A program made the position numbers and the translations under genes. Source: Blastocladiella emersonii ATCC 22665 (Eukaryota > Blastocladiomycota > Blastocladiomycetes > Blastocladiales > Blastocladiaceae). Taken from it: a stretch of DNA of 64,000 bases. Location of the stretch: positions 248,001 to 312,000 of the forward strand of contig JANHCV010000014.1 of assembly GCA_025594325.1 (NCBI GenBank), written 5' to 3'. Below the pieces are notes generated by a model, which saw only the letters and a program-made list of their open reading frames with translations, made no database searches and was not told where the DNA came from. This document shows positions 1 through 10,148 of the stretch, piece by piece; the stretch's first letter is position 1, and each line of letters starts with the position of its first letter.

Positions 1-1
1 G

Positions 2-1270
2 GGGAACAACGCGTCGCGCGAGGATACCACCAACCACCACCACGTGTTTGTCGGCGACCTGTCGTCGGACGTGACCGACCAGGTCCTGTTCAAGGCCTTC
101 TCGGCGTTTGGGACCCTGACGGATGCTCGTGTCATGTGGGACATGAACACGGGCAAGTCCCGGAGGTACGGGTTCCTCGCGTTCCGCGAGCGCGACGACG
201 CCGAGCGCGCCATCAACACCATGAACGGCGAGTGGCTCGGCGGGCGATCGATCCGCGTCAACTGGGCCAACCAGAAGAACCAGAACAACCCCGACGGCGC
301 GCCCGGTGGTCCTTCCTCCTCGTCCCGTTTTGGCGGGGATGACGCCGACCGCTCGAGCCAACCCGCCGCCTCCTCCTCGTCCGCCGCCGGCAACAACCCG
401 ATGGCCGCGCTCCCCGCCTCCGCCCTCCCCGCGCAACCGTCGCTGTCGTACGACGTGGTCGTCAACCAGTCGCCGCCCGCCAACGTGACGGTTTACGTCG
501 GCAACCTGGCGGCCTCGGTGCGCGAGTCGGACCTGTTCCCGTGCTTCTCCGCGTACGGCTACGTGCACGAGGTCCGCCTCCAGCACGACCGCGGCTTCGC
601 CTTCGTGAAAATGGACACGCACGAGAACGCCGCCATGACCATCTGCTACCTCAACGGGTTCGCGGTCCACGGACGCCCGCTCAAGGCGTCGTGGGGGAAG
701 GATAAGTTCCTCGACAACAATGGCGGCGGCGGGAGTCCCGGGCCGCAGAGCAACCCGTACGGCGCGCCCGCGGCTGCGGCGGCGGGGTACCCGGCAGCGG
801 TGGCGGATCCGGCCGCCGTGTACCAGCAGCAGTACGCCCAGTACTACGGCGCGTACGCCGCCGCGCCTTCGGCACCCGCGGCCGCGACGGCAACCGCGCC
901 CATCGACCCCGCCACCCTCCCGCCCCTCACCGACCCGATCGCCGCTGCCGCCGCCGCCGCCGCCCAGGCCGCCGTCACGTACCAGATCCAGCTCCTGCAC
1001 GCCCAGCAGCACCAGGCTGCCGCGGCTGCGCCACCAACAACCGCGGCTGACGGTACCGACCCGATGGCCGCCGCTGCCGCCCAGGCCGCGGCTTCGGCGA
1101 CCGCATCCGCCGTCGCCGCGGACCCGTCGGCCAACGCACAGGAGTATTACGCGTACTACTACGCGTACTATTACCAGCAGGCGCAGGCCGCGTCCGCGGC
1201 GTCCGCCGGGTATGATGCGAGCGCGGCGACGGCGGGCGCGGCGGGTGCGGGGGCCGCGGCGGCGCAGTGA
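2..1270 (+). CDS. PUB1: PUB1/TIA1-like RNA-binding protein, 3' part (5' end outside window)
   Basis: The reading frame is open from the first bases of the window to a TGA at 1268-1270, so the gene begins upstream. Two RRM domains are visible. The first covers about nt 41-285 with RNP2 VFVGDL and RNP1-like RRYGFLAF. The second covers about nt 487-710 with RNP2 VYVGNL and RNP1 RGFAFVKM, followed by DTHENAAM and a SWGKD ending. This pair matches RRM2 and RRM3 of the fungal PUB1/TIA-1 family, cytoplasmic and stress-granule proteins that bind U-rich mRNA; RRM1 should lie upstream. The tail (nt 715-1267) is low complexity, rich in Ala, Tyr, Gln and Pro with runs of YYAYYY, typical of prion-like tails in this family. 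No intron is needed in the visible part. The family assignment is firm; the exact orthologue name is inferred. Confidence 0.88.
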   Translation, partial: GNNASREDTTNHHHVFVGDLSSDVTDQVLFKAFSAFGTLTDARVMWDMNTGKSRRYGFLAFRERDDAERAINTMNGEWLGGRSIRVNWANQKNQNNPDGAPGGPSSSSRFGGDDADRSSQPAASSSSAAGNNPMAALPASALPAQPSLSYDVVVNQSPPANVTVYVGNLAASVRESDLFPCFSAYGYVHEVRLQHDRGFAFVKMDTHENAAMTICYLNGFAVHGRPLKASWGKDKFLDNNGGGGSPGPQSNPYGAPAAAAAGYPAAVADPAAVYQQQYAQYYGAYAAAPSAPAAATATAPIDPATLPPLTDPIAAAAAAAAQAAVTYQIQLLHAQQHQAAAAAPPTTAADGTDPMAAAAAQAAASATASAVAADPSANAQEYYAYYYAYYYQQAQAASAASAGYDASAATAGAAGAGAAAAQ

Positions 1271-3049
1271 CCGGCCCTGCATCGTATCGCGTCGCGTCGC
1301 GGGCGGCGGTCATGCATCATGGCGGCGCCGAGATGGGGATCGTGGCGGCGGCGGCGCCGAGGCGCCGGGGCGCGGAGCAACGTGTTTTTGTGCAGGAGGA
1401 TACACGAGGTGGATTCTTTTATTTCGCTGGTCTGGTGCTGAAGGAAGGGTGCGGTGCGGTGCAGTGCGGCGCCACGGAAGGCGGAGAGAACGTGCGGCGA
1501 GAGACGCAGCGAGGGAAGGAAGCGGAACGTGGGCGGGGCGACGATGGCCGCGTGAACGCAAAGTGTCTCGCATGTCTCGCGCTGCGCCACCACCGCGCGA
1601 CGGAGCGAGTGAGCGGGCGACGCGAGCGAGCCATCCTTCTGCTGGACTTGTTCATCGGCACGCATTGCGTCGCGAGCCGAAGGTACCGATGCCCGTGGTC
1701 GCGCGCTGAGGTTGCTGTGAGAGGCGACGGCGGCTGTCTTCGCGCCGACGCGAAGAAGCTGTGGACTGAGCTCGACCGCATCGACGACGTTCCACATCGC
1801 AACCGTTGACGTAGCTCTCTGCTGGCGCGACCTCGGCCGCGACGGCATCACCGCTGTGTCGAGGCGGTGCGGCTCTGTGCTCGCGGACCACCGTCGCCGC
1901 CGTCTCTCGCGCGCTGGCGGACGCTGCTCGCACCGCGCTTGGCCCCACGATCGACGGCTTCACTCGCATCAGGGACGCCGAGGCAGACGGCGACGAGTGA
2001 AACTAGCGACGACGACGACCATGAGGCACTGCGAACGGCGCGGAGCGAGCTGACGAGGAGCATGTCCGATGTCTCGCGCTGGGCTCGCGTCAAGCGCGGA
2101 CGGCCGTGGCGGCCCTGGCCAGCGAGCAGTCATAAGCTGAGTTCGACTACGGCGACAACGCTCCTCGTCGAGTGCTGTGAGGTATCCCTCTCGATCAACG
2201 CCTGCACAACGCGGATCGAGGCGACCAAACCCATGCCCGTGGTCGCGCGCTGGGCTCGCGGCGTGTAACGACGGCGGCCAACGGCGCACCGGCGCGGAGC
2301 AACCGTGGACTGAACTGGACCGCGACTGCAGCGGCGAGGCTCTTGATCGCAACGTCGACGGACTTCTCGCGCGTTGAGATCGTGTGAGGCGATGATGGCC
2401 GTTGCCGCCATGGCGCGGAGTTGCCGTGACCTGAGCTCAACCTCGGCGACGACCCTCATCATGTCGCCTTCAACCAAGCTCCCCGCTGACACGAAGCCGA
2501 CCGTGAGGCCATCACCGAGGCCATCACCATCACGCCAAGGTTGTGCGGTCCGGCTCTACTCTGACGGACCGTCGCCGCCACCGCCTCTCGCAAGCGGACG
2601 CTTCTCGCGCACCACGCGTTCAGCCTCACGATCGACAGCTCCTCTCGCTTCAGGGACGACGCCGAGGCCGACAGCGATGAGCGACGACGACGACAACGGC
2701 CGCGAGCGAGATGGACGCGATCGGTGACGCTTCGCCGTGTGGCGTTGTTCAAGCGCACGTTTTCCTGCGCGCCGCCGGGTCGGGTCGGCGGTCGCCGGTG
2801 CCAGCATGAACACGTTGTGCCGCGCGCGCTTCGCCACACCACACACCTGCGTCACCATGAACTGCACCGGACTGATCGCAACGTTGATCCGCACGGGTCT
2901 TCGCTCGGGAAATCACGGGCGGAGCCGCGTGGGCCAAGACGCTCCGAGGTCGGTCGCTTGCCGAACCGAGAACGTGCGCGCGCGCGACTTCGCTTCGCCT
3001 TCCCGACCTCGCCCTCGCCGACTCGGGCACCATGGAGCAGACCGAGATG
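1271..3049. other. Gene-free stretch between RRM gene and phosphatase
   Basis: About 1.8 kb with no frame that resembles a protein or shows splice structure. Long frames on both strands are the frequent chance ORFs of GC-rich DNA and conflict with each other. It contains the degenerate repeats listed separately. Confidence 0.5.
1687..2720 (+). repeat. Degenerate local repeats
   Basis: A phrase of about 60 bp recurs in diverged form near 1732, 2106, 2272 and 2394. It runs from GGCGGC through GCGCGGAGCAAC to a CTGAGCTCGACC-like end with variants CTGAGTTCGAC and CTGAGCTCAACC. A longer block is also duplicated: GGACCACCGTCGCCGCC through TTCAGGGACG to the (GAC)n stretch near 1885-2020 recurs near 2565-2690. 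ATGCCCGTGGTCGCGCGCTG occurs at 1689 and 2231. These look like old tandem duplications. No coding content is recognisable. Confidence 0.6.
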
Positions 3050-3055
3050 TATAAA
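3050..3055 (+). promoter_or_regulatory. TATA box of the phosphatase gene
   Basis: TATAAA lies 95 bp upstream of the ATG at 3150, the right distance for a fungal TATA promoter with a short leader. Confidence 0.55.
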
Positions 3056-3149
3056 GAGACACGCTCGCCGCGCCTCCCTCTCCTCGATCCGGCAGAGATC
3101 GACGGAGACGACACCTAGACTTTAGACCGACCTCCCACCTGGCATCACC

Positions 3150-5108
3150 ATGCTCGTCACCAAGTACAGCATCCTGGTGCTCCTCGCCCTGATCGCCGCC
3201 ACCGAAGTCTCGGCCACGTCGCCCAAGAAGGCGTGCCGCAACAAGCCCGGCCAGCACGGCGGCAACGGCTCGTACAACGGCGGTTCGGGCTCGGGCTCGA
3301 GCGGCAACGGCGGTTCGGGTTCGGGCGGCAACGGCGGCTCGAACGGCGGCAACAACGGCGGCAATGCCGGCCAGGTGTGCGAGTCGCCGCTCGCCGAGCA
3401 CCACCCGGGCTCGACGCTGCTCAAGGGCAAGTGGGCGACGTACACGGGCAAGAACCAGGCGACGCCCAAGGGGTGCCGCCCCAAGAAGAACTTCATCTTC
3501 ATGGTGTCGGACGGCTTCGGCACCGCGTCCGAGACCATGGCGCGCGAGTTCTACCAGTACGGGTCGACGGGCACCATTGCCGACGCGCTCGGCGACGTGG
3601 ACGGCATCCTGCCCCTCGACACGCTGCTCGTCGGCTCGGCCCGCACCAAGTCGTCGGACGCCTGGGTCACCGACTCGGCCTCGGCCGCCACCGCCTTCGC
3701 GTGCGGCCTCAAGACCTACAACGCCGCCATCGGCGTCGACCCCAAGCAGAAGCCGTGCGCGACCGTCCTCGAGGCCGCCAAGTTCAAGGGCTACAAGACG
3801 GGGCTCGTCGCCACCTCGCGCATCACCCACGCCACGCCCGCCGGCTGGTCGGCGCACATCATCGAGCGCGACTGGGAGAACGAGATTGCCGCGCAGCAGA
3901 TCGGCGACAACGTGCTCGGCCGGTCCGTGGACGTGATGATCGGCGGCGGCGCGCGCCACTTTATCCCGAAATCGAACAAGGGGTCGTCGCGCAAGGACGA
4001 GCGCGACCTGCGCAAGGAGGCCGTCGACAAGTTTGGGTTCAGGACGGTCGTCGAGTCGCGCGCGGCCCTGCTCAACGTCACGGGCAAGGACGTGCCGCTG
4101 CTCGCCCTCATGGCCGGCTCGCACATGGACTACGAAATTGACCGCAACAAGACGGCCCAGCCCAGCCTCGCCGAGATGGCCAACGTCGCCCTCACGCTGC
4201 TGTCCGAGGCCACCTCCGACTGCGACTCGCCCGGCTTCTTCCTCATGGTGGAGGGCTCGCGAATCGACCACGCGGGGCACTCGTACGATTTCATTACCCT
4301 TTGCGGCCGTGTCCGCGACGTTTGCTCGGAAGCGACAAACTAGCGCCCGGAGGCGACAAACGACCGCTGCAAAACAGCAATCTGACGCGCTTCCACGCCG
4401 CCGCTTCCATCGCGTAGCAACGACGTCGCCACGCACATGCACGACATCCTCGCGTACCAGGACGCGGTCCACCTCGTCAAGTCGTACGTCAAGGCCAACC
4501 CGGCCACGGGCGCGCTGTCGGTCTCGGACCACGAGACGGGCGGCCTGACCAAGGGCGCACAGGTCGACCAGTCCAAGGACCCCGGCACCTTCTACAACTG
4601 GCACCCGGAGGCGCTCCTCGCCGTCAAGATGTCGGTCGAGAAGCTCTCGCCCATCATCGCCAAGGCGGCCGACGCCGGCATCGAGGCCTTCGTGACCGAG
4701 GCCGTCGCCAAGAACCTCGGCATCAAGGACCTGGCCAAGCCCGAGCTCGACGCGATCCTCGCCGCGCGCGCCGTCACCAACGCCAAGAAGGCGCCGTCGG
4801 GCGTGTACCCGCTCGACAACGCCCTGACCGAGGCCGTGTCGCGCCGCGCCTGGGCCGGCTGGACCACGCACGGCCACACGGGCATGGACGTCAACCTCTA
4901 CGCCATCAACGCGCCCGGGCTCCGCGGCAACGTCGACAACACGTACCTCGCCAAGTACTCGGCCGAGTTCCTCGGCGTCGCTGACGCGCTCCCGACCCTC
5001 ACCAAGCGCCTCGCCAACCAGAAGGTCACCGCCGACACCCCCGTCGCCACGAAGCGCAGCGTCGGTCCCCGCGACGAGCACCACCGCGACGAGCGCGTCT
5101 ACCACTAA
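3150..5108 (+). CDS. Secreted or vacuolar alkaline phosphatase, intact, one intron
   Basis: Exons 3150-4282 and 4418-5108 give 607 residues. The 135-bp intron begins GTACG, ends GTAG and restores GHS-NDVATH across the junction. Residues 1-22 form a signal peptide. Residues 36-76 are a Gly/Ser/Asn linker. The catalytic domain follows: VSDGFG (metal-binding Asp121), TDSASA (Asp175, nucleophile Ser176), EGSRIDHAGH (metal ligands, 368-377), DHETGG (415-420) and THGHTG (last zinc His near 531). All hallmark residues of the alkaline phosphatase family are present. It hydrolyses phosphate monoesters with two Zn and one Mg; location is probably extracellular or vacuolar. The gene lies across the outer boundary of repeat IR1: its first 373 bases are single-copy, and the rest is duplicated at 22929-24514. 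This is the intact donor-like copy. Confidence 0.9.
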
Positions 5109-6258
5109 GTGTGTGCGTTGTGGTGAGAGTGGGTGACAATGGGAGTGATTGTGATATACATATACGACGAGCGCTGCTCGAGCCTTTCTACTTGATCTCT
5201 TATTTACTTGCCCTGTGAGTGTGGCTGGCGGAACGCAAGTGGTCGGTCGAGAGAAAGGGAATCTCGCGCCGCGTCACGCGAGTGGCGCATCGCGTCCAGC
5301 TTCGAGTTGAGGGGAGCAATGTGGCCGTTGCAGGATGGACGACTTCCAGCTCTCTCGCGTCGTGTGCTCCTTCTCGATTCGATTCAAACCTTCACTCTCG
5401 CCCGACTCTCAACGCACTGTTCCGACCGCGTCAGCGAGGACAGCAAGGCGGCGCGAACAAGGTGTGCGAGCAACGGACGTGTTCCAATCTATCCAACAGC
5501 TCCTCGACCCACACGCCAAGCGAACCCGACCATGATCCCGAGTACAAGAAGCCCCACCCACTCGACCTAACCAACGCCGCGAGCAAGCTGTGCGAAGAGG
5601 TGTCGCGCCATGCCGCGAGACAAGTGCATGGTCGGGTCCGGGTTAAGACTCGGGTGTCGGTACAGGTCAGGCTTAATTGTGCGACGATGGGGTGCCAGTA
5701 GCGAGCCAGGCGGTCGTGGGTACGGGGCCGTCCTGTACTTGCTGCTGTACAGCTTTGGCGACGCGCTCACCGTTGGCAACGACTCGGAGTCGAGGCCTTG
5801 TCGTGGCAGAGACGAGCCATTCATGGGCAACGAGGCACGAGAGGTGCTGGTCGGCGCAGAAGTAACAGCGACGGCCATGCGCAAGCCTGGAAGCTCGCAG
5901 TGCCGAATTCAACCAAACGTGCAAGTGGTAGAGTCGGACCGACCTGCTGGCGAGGAGTAGTGTTGCGCCGTGTTGAAAGACTGGCCACGGTCGATTCGGC
6001 CGCATTTCGACAGGAACGCGCCGCGCGGTACGCTTCATGCCCAGCTCGGCCCCGCGCTCCTGGCTGTGTTGCATGAAGATGCTGCGCCGCAATGTGCTGG
6101 TGATACGCGATACATGGGAGCGAGGAGTAGAGAGCACTCGAAAGCAGCGCGCGTTCAACCATGGACTCATGAGCGACGCGTTCTCCTCGAGGTCCCGCGA
6201 AGGACACGCACAAACGGGTACATGTTGTTCGGGTACATCCGATCGCGTTGCGGCCCCC
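5109..6258. other. Phosphatase 3' flank within IR1
   Basis: No convincing gene. Overlapping frames on both strands show no recognisable domain. The same sequence stands at 21779-22928 in the other arm. Confidence 0.5.
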
Positions 6259-6947
6259 TCACACCGGCAGGTCCGCCATCCCTGCAACGTCGAACCCGGC
6301 GGCGCGCTCCGCGTCCAGCATGCGACCGTGGTGCAGCAGCAAGAGGCGATACAGGACCTTGATCGCGGACTCGGCGATCCCGACCTGCTTGGCCACGTCC
6401 TTGACGGACTGCGGCGACCCGACCAGCTGCGCGATGAAGATTGCGGCGGCGCCGTGGATCGTCGCCGGCACGCGGGCCGCGAGCTCGTCGACCTCGCGCG
6501 CGTTGCGTGCCACCTCGGTCACGAGGACGCGGGCAGGCCCAGCGCATCGCACAGCCGCGCACTGACGTCCGCCGTGTCGCGATGCACGCGGGCGGTGTCC
6601 AGGAGTCGATTCACCTGGTCGAGCGCATCCACGGCCGAGCGCTGCGGTTCTGTTCACAAGCAGCGTCAGCCAGTCATGGCGCGGACCGGACCGTGTTGAG
6701 CGAACGGAAGCGTACTGTGTTCGGCGACACCCGCCGCGCCCGCTGTCACCTGGACGGTGCGCGTGACGCCGTGTCTGCGGCAGCCGAGGAAGACGCACAC
6801 GGCGGCCAGCTGAGCGGACCTTCTGCCGCTTGAGCAGCACCGGGTCCGCCTCGACCGCGGTGCGGAAGCACAGCTTGGCCGTACCGACAAGCGATCTGGG
6901 AGGCCGAGTTTCTCGCCCGTGATCACAATCTCCTTTGCTGCTGCCCG
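6259..6947 (-). pseudogene. TFIIB-like (SUA7) pseudogene, left copy
   Basis: Read on the minus strand, conserved pieces of the two cyclin folds of transcription factor IIB appear in order but in different frames. They are EKLGLPDR then LVGTAKLCFRTAVEAD; then AAVCVFLGCRRHGVTRT; then ARLCDALGLP; then VTEVARNAREVDEL through HGAAAIFIAQL to KQVGIAESAIKVLYRLL near the end. TFIIB bridges TBP and RNA polymerase II. At least three frame changes occur with no room for introns between the pieces, and no zinc ribbon was found upstream, so it cannot encode a working factor. It is identical to the copy at 21090-21778. Brf1 or another TFIIB relative is possible. Confidence 0.68.
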
Positions 6948-7829
6948 TGCTGCCGAGAGCCAGTGACTGCTTGGCGCGGATACTCGCCAGACTCGATGCA
7001 GAAGCGTCACCGCCGCGCACCACGGGCAGGATCGCGGTCCTCATTTCACCGATCCCCGCTGACGCCTCTCTCAACCATCCCGACACGCGCGACGGCACGG
7101 CACGGTACACCTCGCTGCGCGCGCTGGCGGCAGGAGTCGGGATGCGCGGCGACGAGGACGGCATAGCGGGCGCGTTACAGTGGTTTGGGTTACGAGTTCT
7201 CAACAGCCGCAGCCTCAAAGCACCGATGCGCGGGAGTGAACGACGTCGTGGGAGCGTGGGCCAGCTGCGGGCGGTGGCGAGCACTTCAAGTACGGCGGAC
7301 GGCCGCACACTCAATGCCGGAGCTCACACTGGGACTGACTTGATTCGGATTCATTTGCTTGCATCGACTGAGGGAGCGAGAGGGGTCGCCTGCTGGTGGC
7401 GGACACTTGGCGGACGTGGACAGATCGCCGTGACCTGAAGCGGGCATCACATGAGCCAGGCGTGATTGTTCGACGCGTCTCACGACTCGCGTCTCGCCAC
7501 TCTGTTGCTTCTCTCCGCAGAGACTGCGTCCGAAGGTGTCTCCTGATTAAGTGCTGCCTTAAATGGTTGTAGATCGCGCTGCTCACGGTGAGCATCGAAC
7601 CACGAACATACACGCCCGCGTGAACGACTTCGGGAAACTCTTTGGCTGGTGTCGCTCACACTGGCCTTGACACGGTCAGGCTCACGTATCGCGGGAGCCA
7701 GAGGTCATGCCAACGGGACACCTGTCGCTGACACGCAAGGTCGCTCGCTCTTCGCGCATTCCGCTCTTCCTCTCGAACACACTTGTTCACAAAGTCAAGA
7801 TATATTGGAGCGCAACGGTCAGGACTTCA
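6948..7829. other. Inner edge of IR1 left arm and short spacer
   Basis: No gene recognised. The repeat ends at 7482. From there to 7829 the sequence still resembles 20460-20554 weakly, for example GCGGAGAG followed by GCRAGRCGCGA, so homology fades rather than stops. Confidence 0.45.
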
Positions 7830-9930
7830 TCAAGCGATGAGCCAGTAATCACGCGGCACATAACCCCACTTGCGCACCTTGTCGTCCGTGTGCGCCATGG
7901 CCCACTTGCGCATTTTCAGCAAACGCTTGCCGCATCCTTGCTCGCCGCGCGAGGCTGCGGCCTCGAGCGCAAGCTTGAAGAAATTGAGGAACGCAATAAT
8001 ACGTTTACCTTCGTGCTCGGCAAGGTCAGCAAAGTCCGTGTCTGTGAGTTCGAGCGGCATATCTGGCCGAATGAGCGCAGCTATGGCCACATCGTAAATG
8101 TCATTGCGAATACGAGCTTGATCAAGCACGTCGAAGATCGTAAGCCCGAGACCGTTGATGCCACCGTGGAGGCACGCATCACGCCCGAGTCCGCCGCGAA
8201 TAGCACTGGAATCGGGTGTAGGTGCGAAGTGGGGTGAGCGGTACTTGAGGAGATTTTCAAGCGTCGTCCCTCGAGCGCTTTTGACAAGGCTGATCCAGCC
8301 AACGCGCAGGCGGCTGCGCATCAAGTCGCCTTGCTGAACCAAGATGCGGCGTTGGTGCTCGACCAGTCGCGCCGCATTAGCTGCGAGCTCCTCGTCCGTG
8401 TACGGGTTGACGCGAAAGACAAGGTCGCCGTCAAACGGCCAACTGTAAAGTTTGTCGTTGGCCGCGAGGTTTACAAGATCGTCGCAAGGAGGGCAATTAA
8501 CAAGGCTGAATGCTGGCTGTGACCCCCAGCACTCGTGGTAGGGAAGGACTGGAACAGCATCCAGAATCGTTCGAGCTGCGGGCCACGCGTTGGCCCTGAC
8601 GCACACGTGGCGGAGCGTATCAAGCTGGTGGACGTGATTGCGGGTTGGAACCCAGTGCCGGCACATCCAGGACGCGTATGACGATGCGGCATCATGGGTT
8701 TTAATGAGCATGGGCGACCACCAAAATTGGAGCAAGTGGTTGAGTCCAGCCAAACCGTCGAGAAGCGTGTCCATGTCAATGCCGTCCGCGGCGAGGGTGA
8801 AGTAGGGAAGCACTCGATCAACTAGTACTTGGACAGCATCATCATCATGTGGCTCGATTTGGATAACATGTGGGATGTAGAACAAGACATGCTCGGCCGC
8901 AGCCCAATCGTTTGTCGGGGACAGCCGCGGACGAGTGACAAGATCTGCTGATGAAAGAACAACCAGATCAGCAAGTACCGCAAAGGAATCGAAGCCGAGT
9001 GAATTCTGGACACGCGCGTGTTTAGTGGCCTCTGTTACAAACGCCTCAATCAGCGAACGCGCGTACGAAGGCTGCGCCCAAGCGAGGATGCGCGACATGG
9101 TCCCAACGACTGCTTGGGGCCCAATGGCAAAGAGCGTGTGGAAGCTTTTCGCATCAACTGGTCCTCGGACCACCGGGTATACGCACATGAGCGACGCCGC
9201 CTCGAATAAAAGGGTGGCATACACGGGGTCATCGGGATTCGCACGCACGGCGAATAGGCACTCGACGATGCTCAACACATTCGGCAAACGGAGCCCGAGG
9301 CCGCCTCCCTTCCGTGAGTCTTGTGTGCTGCGGTATTTGATCCATGCCGAAGGGACACCAGTCACTCGATCGCGCCACGCCCGTCAGAATGTACGCGAGT
9401 GCATGCGGCGAGCCCGTTGCACGATAGCCGGCGCACACTTGGTCAGCTGGAAACGCCTTGGTCCCGAACTCGGAGTTTGCTGACTACGGAGGCGCCGAAA
9501 AGAGGAGGTCGCGGAACTCGGTGGTCGTAAGCGGCACCTGGCCCTTGGCCCACTCGCGGAGCCACGACCACGGACGCGGGTCGCCCACGTCGCTGAGCAC
9601 GAGTCGGCGGGCGACATTATGGAAAGTGGTGCGCATTTGAACGTTGGAAATCGACGGTCAACGCGAAACCCTGCCGCGGTGGCGACCTCGTTTGCGACCG
9701 TGGTAGACGGGTGCGACAGCAAAGAACGCGTCGCGGTCCATCCCGCTCAGGGCGATCGTCATTTCGAGAGCGGGCGGCGCATGTGCGCGCCAAAGCGGCC
9801 CGGCAAGGATGGTGCGGCACGTTGCGCGGAGAGCGAGTCGGTCGGCATTCGACAACCCCCACGACGCGATCGATTTGAGCACATCGTCGGGTAAATCCGA
9901 GAGTGATAAGCACGTTTCATTAGGTAGCAT
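7830..9930 (-). pseudogene. F-box-like protein gene A, frame broken
   Basis: The minus-strand frame from the ATG at 9930 begins with an F-box-like segment (LSDLPDDVLKSIASWGL then ALRATCRTILAG) and runs to an in-frame TGA at 9658-9660. The same frame continues past it with VLSDVGDPRPWSWLREW to a TAG near 9484, then to AGYRATGSPHALAYILT. A 1-nt shift near 9385 leads into a 511-codon open frame ending at 7830 that contains GGINGLGL, also found as GVNGLGL in gene D. Gene C aligns over the first part and gene D over both ends. A spliced rescue of the N-terminal part cannot be excluded, but no GT-AG pair was found that removes the stops in frame. F-box proteins are substrate adaptors of SCF ubiquitin ligases; that role is inferred from the first 40 residues only. 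Confidence 0.6.
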
Positions 9931-10148
9931 AGCGGAAACGTTTCATGGATGGGTGTGCGGGAAGAGGCTCAAGGCTCAGCAGCGGTCGTTCAAGAGAGCG
10001 CGACGTGAACACTGTCTCGCCTCCTTGATCAGCTCCTTGATTACTCACGGCGGCGCTCACGAATGTTTGGCGGTAACGGTTTCCGGCCTTCAAAAATAAT
10101 AGAATCAACATTTATATTGCTAACCCAGCCGAGCCGCGTCCGCTGGAC

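Larger units (their letters stand above)
3523..7482 (+). repeat. IR1 left arm (about 3.96 kb)
   Basis: This segment is the reverse complement of 20555-24514 (coordinate sum 28037). Frames on both strands and in several phases translate identically in the two arms, including a 351-residue frame at 6259-7314 and frames of 223, 220, 204 and 160 residues, so the DNA must be essentially identical. The outer edge is sharp. The last mismatch is at 3522, with a few more mismatches out to about 3506, all inside the phosphatase gene. The inner edge is at 7482, just after a GAGACGCGTCG motif on the minus strand. Confidence 0.95.

Noticed and set aside
2913-5105. 730-codon minus-strand frame opposite the phosphatase
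   Set aside because: It is the antisense shadow of the phosphatase. The high GC third positions keep it open, and the composition (Arg, Val, Gly, Leu) is that of an antisense frame.
6259-7314. 351-codon minus-strand frame taken as one gene
   Set aside because: Only its C-terminal part matches the TFIIB family; other TFIIB pieces lie in different frames, so it is a fragment of a pseudogene rather than a gene.
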